Part shown: piece after piece, positions 19,700 to 30,099 of the stretch | Position numbering within the stretch: position 1 is the stretch's first letter | How the letters are laid out: each line of letters begins with the position of its first letter | Assembly (NCBI GenBank): GCA_013397935.1 | Contig: VZRN01005007.1 | Location: 700,321-764,320 of the forward strand | Length of the DNA stretch: 64,000 nucleotides | Origin: Dasyornis broadbenti | Lineage: Eukaryota; Chordata; Aves; Passeriformes; Dasyornithidae | Direction: 5' to 3' | The notes under the pieces: model-generated | The model's input: the letters and a program-made list of their open reading frames with translations, nothing else | Told to the model about the DNA's origin: nothing | Database searches by the model: none | Program-made: the position numbers and the translations under genes

Positions 19700-22360
19700 G
19701 TGCTGAGGGTGGTGGGTGATGCCCCACAGATCCCACCAGGCCGGGGAGAGGGTAGCAGCGGGGGGGAGCCTCCCAAGCCCCATCTCAGCCCCAAAAGAGG
19801 CAGCACAAGTGGGTGGTTCTTGGCTGTCGTCGTCTGAATCCCGTAATTTTTCCATAGCAAAATGTGGTACTGTAAATGGGGGAATGACCAGGGAAAACAG
19901 TCGGGTCTGTCCCAGAACATTTCCAGCTGGGTATTCCCCTCCTTGCCAGGCTCAGCACCTTCCCTGCATGGAATGGTGTTCCCTGAATACCAGTGAGGGA
20001 CTTTGGCCCAGAAACGGGGCTTTTCTTTGCTGGGAAATTCCAACATCTCCTATTTTTCTTGGTTTCAGTTTCATTTTTAATCCCACATCAGGACCAGAAA
20101 CCCCCTTGAAATAGTTTGGAAAATACAATGCTTAGCCAAGGTTTCTGTTTCTTGTCTTGAAAAAGGTGAGAAACCAGCAGAGAACGCTGGGACAGCTGAA
20201 ACCATTTCCAACCTAAATAGCTCTGGAATTGTCCTGTTCAAACACCAGCTATCAGGATATTCCCAGAGAACTTTCCCATATCCAGCTTTCTGCCCAACAC
20301 CAACTCTGGTGCTGATGTCGCCTGTCCTCACCCCCAGTTCACTGCTGGGGAAACTGAGGCACAGCGCCATTGGCTCCTTCAGCAGCACCAGATCCCATCC
20401 TGGGCTGAGGGCCAGGCAGCAATACTGGGATCTGGGCAGGGATACTGGGGTCTGTGCTAGGGGAGAAGGAATGGCCTCAGGACCTGCTGGGACAGTTCCT
20501 GGGGCTGCAGGGGACACCCCCCCATGCTGGGGGTGACACTCGCTCACTGCTCTCCCTCCTGCGCTCCCATTAATTGCCCTTCCTCTCCCTCTTCCTTCTT
20601 AATCAGGACAACTGTCAGGGATCTGCTTGGGCATGGCCCCGCTCTGGAACTTTAATCCCCTAAATTAGGGGATTTTACAGGAAAACTGCCCCTAGACAGT
20701 CACCTTCCATGGTCACAGCAGAGATGTCCCTCAGGTGGGGTCTTCACCAGCATTCCCTGGACACCCCACAGCATCCAGAACCTGGAAATGCCCAGGGGGG
20801 CTCAGGCTGGGGCTGGGCCGGGCAGAGCTCGGCCCTTCCCACATCCCCAGGGACCCCAATTCCCTCCTCCCTCCTGGCAGAGGGGCACAACCCCCCTGGA
20901 AAAAGCAGCAAGCGAAACTCCCAACCTTTTAATCAGGCTCCTTCCTCGCTGCTCCTCCGCTTTTCGGCTGGAAATGACCCAAGAGTGAATTGAAACATTT
21001 TGTTTCATTTTGAGCAAAGCGTTTTGTTTGATCTGAAGGAACGGGGCTTGGGGAGAGGGAGAAGGGGTCACTCCAGCAGCGGGAAACAGGTCCTGGCATT
21101 TCCAATCAACTCAGTTCTGTCCTTGCGTTTTCTGCCGGGGGCCAGGAGGCAGTGGGAGAGTCAGAGAGGGGGTGATGCCCACCTGGAGCAACCCAGGATG
21201 GGCTGAGGGGTTGCTCTGCTCCAGGAAGGATGCACAGCTCTTCTTCCAGCTGACACCTCTGCTCCTTCTTGGGGTTTTCCCCAGTTTGGTGGGATTTGTC
21301 CTTAGAGGTGCTGGGGGCCTGGTGGGAGCAGCTGCAGCCCTCCCTCCTCTCCCGCTGGGCCCAGGGCCAGGCGTCTGTGAGTGATGGGCAGCAGAGCCTT
21401 TATCAGCCCAACTTTGTCCTCTCTTCCGGTCCAGGAATTGCTCATGAGCTATTTGTGAAGTTTTTGACTTTAATTGTTATCCTAAATTATTCATCAAATG
21501 ATTTCAATACCCAGCTCTCGGGCCAGATTCCATTTTCTAGGAGCTGTTTCCGGGCCTGCTCCTGGCAGGGACCTCACGGCCGAGCAGCCACGGAAAGGGA
21601 ATGCAAACAGGGATGTGAAACTCAGGAAAACAACTGCGGGAGACACGGAGGGAGGTGTCAGGCTGAGCTGCTCCATGCTCAGGCAGCACCCAGCCCTCAC
21701 GGTCACCCTGCCCAGCACGTCCTAGCACCTCCCAGCACCTCCCAGCCCCGTCACTGCAGCCGATGGACGGGATGGGAGCAGATCCCTCCCTTTGGGCACC
21801 AGCAGTCAGAGAACTTGGGCTGAAACCAGGTGGGCTTCAAGGCCCACATCAACCTGGACCATTCCACGATTCTGCTGGAATCCAAACCCACTTGAGGTCC
21901 CACAGGCACAAAGTCAGGCTGTGGCCGTGACAGAGCCAAGGTGAGACTGGGGAGGAGGCCAAGGACTGACCCCGTCTGCGCCTGGGATAATTTATCTCCC
22001 AAAGCCAGCTCAGGTTTCCTGGCTTCAGCGCCGCTCTTAAAAATTTATGGGTTGAGAAAGTTCTTGGAGCCCTAATCCCTCGCCCTGTCACCTCTTCACC
22101 CTCGTGTTTATCAAGACACGAGTTCCTCTTCCTCCCACCCTTTGTTTCGGCTCTTGGAGCACAGAGCTCAGTCCTGGCGCTGCCCAGGCCGTGTGAAGGT
22201 GGGATAAATCCTCCCTGTCCCCTCCTTGTCCTCTCTCCTCTCTTTTTGTCCCTGTTTTCCTTGTTCTGCTGTGACATCCTGCTCTTTGCCAGCTCCACAT
22301 GTTCTCTGCCGCTTCCCTGCTCTCTGTTTCACTCCCCTGTCTTGGCAAAACGGGCATTTT
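19700..22360. other. unassigned stretch, no gene supported
   Basis: Mostly unique DNA. A small AT-rich patch at 21455-21530 (TTTTTGACTTTAATTGTTAT, AAATTATTCATC) may be another minor island. A weak CR1 remnant at 21.8 kb is listed separately. No gene or RNA was found. Confidence 0.4.
21820..21885 (+). mobile_element. possible degenerate CR1 3' terminus
   Basis: CAGGTGGGCTTCAAGGCCCA followed by ACCTGGACCATTCCACGATTC resembles the last 60 bases of a plus-strand CR1 ('ggctttaaggtcccttccaacccaaaccattctatgattc'). Only the terminal pattern is visible and divergence is high, so this may be coincidence. Confidence 0.35.
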
Positions 22361-22371
22361 TGAGCCTGGGA

Positions 22372-22385
22372 GTTGCCACGGCGAC
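22372..22385. promoter_or_regulatory. X-box-like site with one mismatch
   Basis: GTTGCCACGGCGAC fits the RFX consensus GTNRCC-N(0-3)-RGYAAC with a 2-base spacer and one mismatch (G for A in the second half). Such sites normally sit near ciliary-gene promoters or in neuronal enhancers. No gene is visible here. Confidence 0.3.
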
Positions 22386-22389
22386 AGGA

Positions 22390-24450
22390 AAATCGTGGTG
22401 ACATTGGGATGGGTGCTGGATTGATGGCCTGCACATCACCCATCAACACCTGGGATGTTCCAAGGCTCTTGGGGCAGGGAATGGCCGTGGGGAATGACAG
22501 GCTCAGGGGGGCCATCCCCCGCCAGAGGAGAGGAGTTTCTCCCTGTTCCATTTGTTTTCACTGGGAAAAAAAATTATATCCAGATTTCATTCCAAAGAGT
22601 TTCCCTGTCTCGCGGATTTTCAGTCACCTGTGGAGTAAGAAGCAATTTAGTGGGATCAGCAGGGAACCTTGCAGGCTCGAGCAGCAGGAAACAGAGGAGG
22701 GCAGCAAGGACCCTGCTGGGAGAGGACGCGGTTTCAGGACTTGGATGAGGATTGCAGGGAATGTCCAACCCCGAGTGTGAGAGGAGCCCAGGTGAGGGAG
22801 TGGGAGACACTCAAGTGCCAGGGATTTGTGACAGAGGCTTATAAAAATGCTGGAAGTAATGAAAGGAGAGAAGAATGACCAGGAGAACTGAGCAGTTTAT
22901 TCCAGGAGGAGCGCCATGGCTGCAGAGGAAAGAGAGGAGGAAATCTGAGAGAGTTCAATAAAACTGTGGACAATCGAGATGAGGTGAATTAGAAGAAAAT
23001 ATTCCCATTGTCTCAGAATAACCCCCCTCCAGGACATCCCATAAAGTGACGCAGCAGCAGATTTCAATCAAATCAAAGGAAGTCTTTTATCGCAGGGCCC
23101 AGATGCCAAGGACAAGGCCCCCACCCCAGGACAGGGGGGGGAGTAGGGCTCTTGAAAACAGTGAACCAGATAAACCCCCTGGCTCGGGAAATCCCTGGAT
23201 TTGGCAGCTGCCAGAGGCTGTTAGGGCTCGCAGGGGAGGTGGGGGCAGGGGCACACCCCATTCCCGATGCTGCACCCTGGCAAACATCGCCGACTGCTGC
23301 TGCCAACGAGACACCTCTGACCCAGGCGTGTGTGGCCAGCGAGCCACCAAAAAAAAGAGGAAAGACAAACAAAATCCAACTCCAGATGCCAACAGCTTTG
23401 CCAAACCACGGGAGAGCTGCTCAGTAACTCCAGGAGACTGAGCACCCTCACCCCAGGACATGTCCATGCTGCTCAGCCAGGGGTGAGGGGGGAAAGAGGC
23501 AGCCTGAAGCCTCTCCCTTCTCAAAGAAGGGGAAGGAAACAAGACCCAGGAGGATGGGTCTGGAAAGGGAAAGACACATCTGCCATGGATGGTTTTGCTC
23601 CAGCTGGGCTCACAGCAGCCCCTTGCAGAGGACACACTAGGCAGTTCTCAGCAGTTATTAATGTCGGATAAAAATCCCCTCCCATTAACTCTGCTGGCAG
23701 AAAGATCTGGATCGATGCATGGAGCTGGCCCTGCTTATTTATTTATTTACTCCCAGTGTGATCCTGGCTGCACAACGATGGAAATTGGGGTGTGCCAGGG
23801 GAGGAGAAGCTTTTGGGGGGAAGAGGCAGGTTGGGATACAGAACAGGGAGTGGGGAGCATCGCAGCAGCACGGAGCTGGACCATCCCTCTTGCCAGGTTC
23901 AGGCTCCCTCCATGGACCAGTTTGTTCCTCCTGTGGTCCCGATGGAATTTGTGCTTGGCAGAACACAGAACACCTCACCACAACTGGGTCAGTGTCTCAG
24001 CCCAGCCTGTCCCCAAATGCCACCTCCCTCTTGCGCTCCCTGCACCCAGCCACCACCATCCCGAGCCACGGCCACACATCCCAGACGGATGCACGGAGCC
24101 AGCCACACTCAGCTCCTTCCCACGCAGTTTCAGAGCTGCTCTGCTGGAGTTTCCCGAGCTTTATTTAGCTCTGCCAGGCTGCTTCTGTGGAGTTGAGTAA
24201 TTGCTGTTTGTTTATCATGGATTGAGTGTCGATAGCTGGGTCACACCCCACGTGCTCCTGCTCCAAAGGAGCCGTCTGATCCATTCAATTAGAATTTATC
24301 CTGATGCTTTCATCATTTCAGGAATTTCTCCTTCTGAGGGAGGTTTCTTGTACCTTTAGGAGCACAGACCTGTGGATGAGGTGGATGGGGGCTCAGGCCA
24401 TGCCGCCAAAATCAGCAAAACTTAGTCCTGCCACCCCTGATCTTGTTGGC
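22390..24450. other. unassigned stretch, no gene supported
   Basis: Unique DNA with an AT- and purine-rich patch at 22830-22990 (TTCAATAAAACTGTGG, an AATAAA near 22958, then GAAGAAAATATTCCC). This could be a polyadenylation region or an old repeat fragment, but no upstream exon is evident. A TATTTATTTATTTAC patch lies near 23735-23750. No gene was recognised. Confidence 0.35.
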
Positions 24451-24484
24451 CCTTGAGGAAGTGGGGAACAGGGTGGTGGTGCTG

Positions 24485-24552
24485 GGTCCATGGTTGGACT
24501 TGATGATCTCAGAGCTCTTTTCAACTCTAATGATTCCAGGATTCTGTGGTTC
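24485..24552 (+). mobile_element. CR1 LINE 3' terminus
   Basis: GGTTGGACTTGATGATCTCA, CTCTTTTCAACTCTAATGAT and ATTCTGTGGTTCTG are the final bases of a plus-strand CR1. The upstream part (from about 24440, CCTTGAGGAAGTGG) may also belong to it. A second similar end follows 50 bases downstream. Confidence 0.8.
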
Positions 24553-24601
24553 TGCACAGTCCCATCCAGTCCAACCTGGAAACCCCAGGATCCCCTCAAA
24601 G

Positions 24602-24655
24602 GCTGGACTCGATGACCTTTTCCAACCTAAATGATTCTGTAATATTCTATAATAT
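24602..24655 (+). mobile_element. second CR1 LINE 3' terminus in tandem
   Basis: GCTGGACTCGATGACCTTTT and CCAACCTAAATGATTCTGTA, then ATATTCTATAATATTC, again match a plus-strand CR1 end. Two ends in the same orientation within 170 bases suggest either one CR1 inserted beside another or a local duplication of the terminus. The ATTC-rich tail is the usual short terminal repeat of CR1. Confidence 0.8.
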
Positions 24656-24659
24656 TCCC

Positions 24660-25200
24660 ACCCTGGAGGAATTCAAGCAAGCCCTGCTGGCAATAGGAAA
24701 AGGAAAGAGTGTTCCAGCAGAGCCAGGACTCGGAGATGGGAAAAGCCCTTTCCCCATGGCAGCTCACCCGACACCACCTCGACATCGCCTGCTCCACGGC
24801 CTGAGCCAACAATAACTGCATCGGCTAAACCTCAGCTCCTGATGGCTAAAGCAGCATCTGAGCTGAGCTTGGGAAGTGGCGAAATGAAGGATGAGTCCAT
24901 CAGGGGCCAGGTTTGGAAAAAAGAGAAGGAAAACTCATTCTGCAGCCATTCGGTGGAGGGAGCAGCTGTCCCTACACTCCGGGGAAGCCAAGCACCAGCT
25001 CCACTCGCTGGCACATCCCGCCTGCTCCAGTCACTCATTCCAGCCTTTTCCACTGACAGGGCTGTGGAACAGATTGCTGTCACCAGCTCGGAGCTGAACG
25101 GGGAGGGGAGCCATGTGGAGAGCGGCTTGGAAAAGAAAAAAACATCAAAAAGTCCGTGTAAACCAAAAAAAGCCGTTCCATCGGCCAGGGCCCTGCGGAT
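24660..25200. other. unassigned DNA
   Basis: No repeat family or gene was recognised. An A-rich patch (AAGAAAAAAACATCAAAAAG, about 25132-25151) precedes the 17-bp minisatellite. Confidence 0.35.
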
Positions 25201-25206
25201 GGGCTG

Positions 25207-25333
25207 TGGTGCGGGTGGGATCTGGATGCGGGTGGGATCTGGATGCGGGTGGGACCTGGATGCGGGTGAGCTCCAGATGTGGGTGGGATGTGGGTGCAGG
25301 TGAGCTCTGGGTGTGGGTGGGATCTGGGTGCCA
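25207..25333. repeat. 17-bp minisatellite, GCGGGTGGGATCTGGAT type
   Basis: GCGGGTGGGATCTGGAT is repeated almost perfectly two to three times, then in diverged copies with GAGCTC and TGTGGGTG variants, giving about seven units. The start is the freshest part. Confidence 0.85.
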
Positions 25334-25577
25334 GCGTGTGGAGGGGCGCAGGCAGGTTTGGAGCAGACGGGTGCTGAGCAGAGGCTCTGGCAGAGCCGAT
25401 GGGTGCCCGGGCAGAGCCTCCCAGCATCAGCTCAGCCTGGCAGGAGCCAAAGTTTTGGCAGCCCAGGTTGGGGTCACGCTGGGCTGTTGTGACACCTCCC
25501 TTTGTGCCCAGATCCCAGTGGGGCAGTAGCAGCATAAGGCAGGAACTGCCTCTATCCATGTGAGAAGAACAGGGAAT

Positions 25578-25720
25578 ATCATGGCCACCATGGCCACGTC
25601 CAAGACCACATCCAAAGACTATGTCCACGTCCATGTCCATGTTCATGTCCATATCCACATCCATGTCCGTATTGTCCACATCCACCGCAACCACTGTGAC
25701 CACCATGACCACCACCACTC
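25578..25720. repeat. degenerate hexanucleotide (ATGTCC)n and CCACCATGGCCA repeats
   Basis: ATGTCC/ACGTCC/ATATCC hexamers fill 25620-25685, flanked by GGCCACCATGGCCACG and CACCATGACCACCACC. Forward translation gives a His-Val/His-Ile alternation, an artefact of the period-6 repeat. Confidence 0.85.
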
Positions 25721-25729
25721 AAGGCAGAG

Positions 25730-27110
25730 CCCAGCTGCACTGAGCTCCAACTTCTACCAGCTAGGAATTTAATTAGGTCCATTAATTAAGCTCATTCTGC
25801 CACCTCCTCATCAGCCTGCATGGGGAATGTCAGGAGGAGCAGGACTTTGTCCCTCAGCTTCCGTGGGTGCTGTGCAACCTCCCTGGTCCCAGCAGTGTCC
25901 CAGCAGCTCCGGACAAGGGGGTCTAGTGAAGGACCCTTCCCAGGGACATGTTCCATGCTCATCCCAGTCCCTTTATCTCATCCATGTGGTTCTTTTATTC
26001 ATTTATCCCAGGAAAACCTCCACTCCCCCTGCACCGTACAGTTCCTACACAACAGCCTCGATTTTGTTTATGTTTAGATTACTTTGCTCTTTTTTCTCTC
26101 TAAAATCTGGGCCATTAATTTGAAATAAACCCAGTGATTTAACATGGGAACAAAATCCCAACCCCTGTGGCATTGAGTTTCAAAACATTTGGGTTATTTG
26201 AACATTGCTGTCACTTCCAGTGGGGTAGGAACTGCTGGAATTTAACTCACACTAACAAATGGGTTTATTTCTCTCCTTGTGCGTTTCCAGGTAAATTTGG
26301 TATCGGCGAAATAAAACCTGTCCATCTTGATCTGACATTCCCCAATCCCAAAATTCCTCTGGGATTGGCTGGGTGGGGACACACCACCTCCACACAGAGA
26401 GGAGGATTCCGACCAGAATCTCAGGCTGGCAACAGCATCTCTGCTCCCAGCTGGCACAGCTCAGCATTCCTGGGATGAGGGTGCTGGGAAGAAAAACTCC
26501 AGCTCAGCCTCCTTGGGATAAGAGTGTTGGGATGAACAATTCCAGTTCAGACTCCCTGGGATGAGGGTGCCGGGATGAACAACCCCATGGCACAGCTGGC
26601 ACCCCCTCATTCCAGGGAAGCTGTGAGTGTTCACCTCCTGAGGCACCTTCCCTCAGAGGTGGCTTTACTCCGACGCTGTGTCCGGATTTGGGATTGCTGG
26701 AAAGGTCAGCTGGATCAGTGGCAATTAGCTGGGAAGGACCTACAGAGCCCGTTGTTTGCTCTGGATTAATGAGCCGGCTGCTGAGCCAAGATTCCCTTGA
26801 ATCACTTGAGAAATGAAAGGACAAACACTCGGCACTGGGATTAGAGCTGGAATCCCAGCACCTGCCGGAATCCCGACACCTGCGGGGAGGCAGCGGTGCC
26901 AGGCTGGCCTGGGTGGTGTGGCTGGGATCCAAATGCCAGCAGGGAAAGAGGGAAGAGAGAGCAAAGGGGAGCTGGGCACAGGAAGGAAAAATAGGAGCAA
27001 GGCCCAACAAAACCATGCTGCTGGAGGGGAGGCAGCAATGGGAGCGGGAATTCTGTCATTCCTCTGGAGAACTGAAACACCTCCCAGGGTTATTTTAATG
27101 TGGAACATCT
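25730..27110. other. unassigned DNA with an AT-rich patch
   Basis: Positions 25765-25800 contain TAATTAGGTCCATTAATTAAG with a TTAATTAA octamer at 25782-25789. Positions 26040-26240 are AT-leaning (ATTAATTTGAAATAAACCC). A three-copy 43-bp repeat at 26471-26586 is listed separately. No gene was found. Confidence 0.35.
26471..26586. repeat. 43-bp tandem repeat, about 2.7 copies
   Basis: TGGGATGAGGGTGCTGGGA starts at 26471, with related starts at 26514 (TGGGATAAGAGTGTTGGGA) and 26557 (TGGGATGAGGGTGCCGGGA). Each is followed by GAACAA/AAAAAC and a CTCC/TTCC block. The period is 43 and divergence moderate. Confidence 0.85.
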
Positions 27111-27119
27111 GAGAAATAG

Positions 27120-27358
27120 CTTGAATGGCCCCAAGATGCAGCAGGGGAGGTTTAGATTGGATTTGGGAACCTTTTCTCCACAGAAAGTGTTGCAAAGCTT
27201 TGGACGAGGCTGCCCAGGGCAGTGGTGGGATCACCATCCCTGGAAAAGCCTCTGGATGTGGCACTGGTGGCCATGGATTAGTGGCGACCATGTGATGCTG
27301 GGGTGATTGTTGATCTTAAAGGTCTTTTCCAACATTAATGATTCCATGAATCTATAAA
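27120..27358 (+). mobile_element. CR1 LINE 3' region
   Basis: It runs through AGGTTTAGATTGGATTTGGG, GAGGCTGCCCAGGGCAGTGG, CACCATCCCTGGAAAAGCCT, GATCTTAAAGGTCTTTTCC and TTAATGATTCCATGAATCTA. This is the order of a plus-strand CR1 tail, about 240 bases long. The 'lightly damaged' blocks show an older insertion. Confidence 0.9.
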
Positions 27359-27654
27359 TCCATCTTCCCAGGCTGACACCCAGCCCCTCTGCTGGACATG
27401 GAGCACAGTGGGGTTTGGGATGGACAAGGATATCCCAGGATCCTGCAGGGCTGTCCCAGCTTCATTCCTTAAAATCCATGTGGGTTCAGGGGCTGCCTGG
27501 CTGGGTTTGAACAATTCCCAGGCAGCCCCATGCTCCCGGAGCTCATGGATAGCAGACCAACAATTCATCCCGAGCACAGGCTGAGGATTCTCCCAAACTC
27601 ACCAGTGGGATTTCAGCTGTCACCCAAACATCACCCGTGGCATCTTCCCACCTC

Positions 27655-27960
27655 TCCTTTCAGATTTCCTTTAAAAGCTTCGTTTAGATGGAAAATGATA
27701 TTTTCAGCACGTTAATTAAGTCCTAATTGCTGATTAGAAACATATTTACTGAGGCCTAACAACTATGGAACAAGTGATGTCTTACTACTCCCTCCTTCCC
27801 GGGATTCAGACCTGCGGAGAGGCTGCTCCAGTGAGGAACTGGCGTGTGGATGATGTGCAGGCAGCAGGCACTGAGGAGCCGCGCTCCCAAATGGGAGCAG
27901 ACAGCTCGTTATGTTAATGAGATGCCGGCTGATGATGAGGAACACATTGATAAGGTTTGG
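27655..27960. other. candidate conserved non-coding element with homeodomain palindromes
   Basis: GGAAAATGATATTTTCAGC is followed by TTAATTAA (27712-27719). After that comes CTAATTGCTGATTAG (27723-27737), an inverted repeat of CTAAT/ATTAG with a 5-base spacer. AACATATTTACTGAGGCC comes next, and GTTATGTTAATGAGATGCC further on (about 27909-27927). Three homeodomain-type cores within 26 bases in an AT-rich island between GC-rich flanks look like an enhancer core. No coding frame is supported. Confidence 0.45.
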
Positions 27961-27999
27961 GACTGATAGGGATCTCCTGTGCTCAGTAGCTGTGAAACC

Positions 28000-28670
28000 T
28001 CAATCAATGTGTTTCTCATCAGCAGCCGCCATCCCCTGCACATAAATAATGCTCCCGATGTGCAGAAGAGACGCACTTCCCAGAAGTTAATAAGGAATCC
28101 CAGCTCCCCACCTCCCATTCCTGTCCCCACCGCAGCAGGAATGCCGGGAAGGGGCTTTGCCGCTCTCCCACCACCCACGTCAGTTCTGCAGGGCCCCCAC
28201 GGAGACCTGGGCTTGCTCCAGGGGCATCCAGAGGAGAGCTTGGGGCCACTTGGCTTCCCTGAGTTCTGTATTCCATGAACCCCGATATTCCATGAATGCG
28301 AACATTCCATGAAGTCCTCACATTGTTGTTTCAAGGTCTGAAATCCCCAGGGCTCTCAGGACAGTCTCGCTGGAGGAGGTCCCTCTCTCCTGACTTTCAG
28401 AGATGCCCATCCAAGGTTTTCTGTGCTGGAGAAGGCAGGGATGTGCCCAGTGCTGGGGTGACAGAGGGATGGGGAGCTGGTGGCTCTTTTAGCTCTGCCT
28501 CAAGCTCTTCTCTGCCACTCGATGTCCTCAGCCTGGCCAGACACTGACTTCTCCTGGAATTCCCTCACCTTCCCTTGCCAGTTTTCCAAACTTCAAAGCC
28601 TTCCATCTGTCTCCATTACCATCAATCCCCCATCTTTCCCGCCAGCTGTTTCCTCTTCCTGGGGGTTTGT
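28000..28670. other. unassigned DNA
   Basis: No repeat or gene was recognised. Near 28270-28315 the phrase 'TTCCATGAA' recurs three times (TATTCCATGAACCCC, TATTCCATGAATGCG, CATTCCATGAAGTCC) at about 21-bp spacing. It resembles CR1 tail words and may be a small local amplification. Confidence 0.4.
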
Positions 28671-28679
28671 GCTCAGCTC

Positions 28680-28800
28680 TTACCATAATTAAAAATATGT
28701 AGATGGTCATTTGACCAAAATTATTGCCTTAAGAAAGAGCAGCTTTTCGGCTGATTCATAAATTTTGATTAAAGAATTTCCTGGTTTCATTCTCACTCCT
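28680..28800. other. AT-rich island with a GGTCA inverted repeat
   Basis: ATAATTAAAAATATGTAG is followed by TGGTCATTTGACCA (28704-28717), an exact palindrome of TGGTCA/TGACCA around TT. Next come AAAATTATTGCCTTAAG and GATTCATAAATTTTGATTAA. The inverted GGTCA half-sites resemble a nuclear-receptor element, but with 2 bases between them rather than the 3 of an oestrogen-response element. It is non-repetitive with no coding signal. Confidence 0.4.
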
Positions 28801-28809
28801 TCACCTGGT

Positions 28810-29250
28810 TCCTCCTCAGCAGCCTCAGGGCCACCAGCCTTTGCCCAGCAACAAAGATTCCCCATCGTTAGTGAGAAACCTCGTTTAGCCTCATCAAATG
28901 CTGCTTCAGCACAGCAGTTAAATCTTTAGGCAATGCTGCATCTCTGCCAGAATCTCATTCCCAAAAATAAAAGAGTCCAGAGGAAAACAAACTCTTCCCC
29001 AGGAGAAATCTTCTGCCCAGGGTGATGGGTCTGTGCTTGAGGGGACGGGGACAGGGACAAGGGGAGGCCAATGCCAAAGGACAGGCAGAGGAGGAGCAGA
29101 TGAGGATGAAGTCAGGGAGAAAGAAGAGGCCAAAAAGGCATTTTTTGGGGGAAAAAGGAAATCAAGAGGGCTGAGAGCAGAGTGGATGACACGGGGTTCT
29201 CAGCCCACACCTTGTGAATGCCACAGAGGGGCAGGCAGGGAATTGCTTTA
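28810..29250. other. unassigned DNA
   Basis: Unique sequence. Purine-rich between 29040 and 29170 on the plus strand. No repeat family or gene was recognised. Confidence 0.35.
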
Positions 29251-29259
29251 TTATTATTT

Positions 29260-29420
29260 TTCCTTTCAGCTTTCTTCCCTCCTTTTATCTTTGATTGCGA
29301 AACAAGCTGATTTTAATTAAAAAGCCTTCCAATTAATGCTGCCCTGGAGTTTTCATTTCCTGGGCTTCGATAATTTGCCAGCCCAGGTTCGGGAGGTTTT
29401 GTGTTCCTTCTGGGGAAATA
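29260..29420. other. candidate conserved non-coding element (TCF and homeodomain motifs)
   Basis: CTTTGAT (29289-29295) fits the TCF/LEF core and is followed by TTTTAATTAAAA (29311-29322), a 12-bp palindrome, then CCAATTAATGCTG. TTCGATAATTTGCC lies further on. This dense AT block between GC-rich flanks has the look of a conserved enhancer core, but conservation is untested. Confidence 0.4.
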
Positions 29421-29705
29421 AATAACAACAAGCAGGATGAGTCAGGAGCTGGAGCAGGATGAGTTGGGAAGGGTGGCTGAGGGGAGGAGAGGGGTGGCTG
29501 TGCCGGGGGGACACTTGTCCCTGTGCTGGGGCTGGGGAGGCACAGGGAGGGTCACAGGGGGATCCCTCCCTGCACACCTGGCACCTGCCACCCTCGCTGG
29601 GCTTTGCGGGCACAAAAGGGCCCAGTCCTGGCAGATGTTTCCCAATGATTCCATCAGAACATGCCCACTGTCCACTGATTTCCCACCACCTGCTCAGGAG
29701 GAGAA

Positions 29706-29945
29706 GCAGCAGGAATTGTTCAGGTTTTGGGGCCCCAGCCCTTCCCTGGAACATCCATCATCCCCTCTTTGCTGATCAGTGACCCCCGGGCAGCAGTGGG
29801 GGTGAGTTCTCCTCTTCCTTGGGATGAAACAGCAGGAATCATCCAGGGTTTGGGGTCCAGCCTGTCCCCTGGACCAGCTGCCATGCCCTCTTCGCTGACC
29901 AGGGATCCCCGAGCAGGAGCAGGCTGAGTTCTCGTGTCTTCCCGG
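29706..29945. repeat. 123-bp tandem duplication, two diverged copies
   Basis: CAGGAATTGTTCAGG (from 29710) and CAGGAATCATCCAGG (from 29833) start equivalent copies 123 bases apart. Both carry GTTTGGGG/GTTTTGGGG, CCCTCTTTGCTGATCAG / CCCTCTTCGCTGACCAG, and TGAGTTCTC. The reverse frame shows two related 41-residue stretches (ARGSL..EEGM type), purely because 123 is divisible by three. Confidence 0.85.
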
Positions 29946-30099
29946 AGGCAGCCGAGGAGGGAGCCCAGCCTGAGCTCCTGGGACACTGGCAGAGCGGCCG
30001 GAGGGGGCATGGGACCCGCGGACCCCTCGGGCACATCCCTATCTCTCACACACATGCCCACAGCTGCACGTGGACAAAAGCCCCAGGAAAAGAAAAGGA

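Noticed and set aside
18787..20046. 419-codon minus-strand open frame
   Set aside because: It is Pro/Ser-rich because it crosses the G-rich minisatellite at 19.03-19.40 kb. Outside that part the sequence has no recognisable domain and it covers an AT-rich candidate element.
27925..27970. C/D-box snoRNA-like words (TGATGATGA ... CTGA)
   Set aside because: The boxes are only about 35 bases apart, with no terminal stem and no C'/D' pair.
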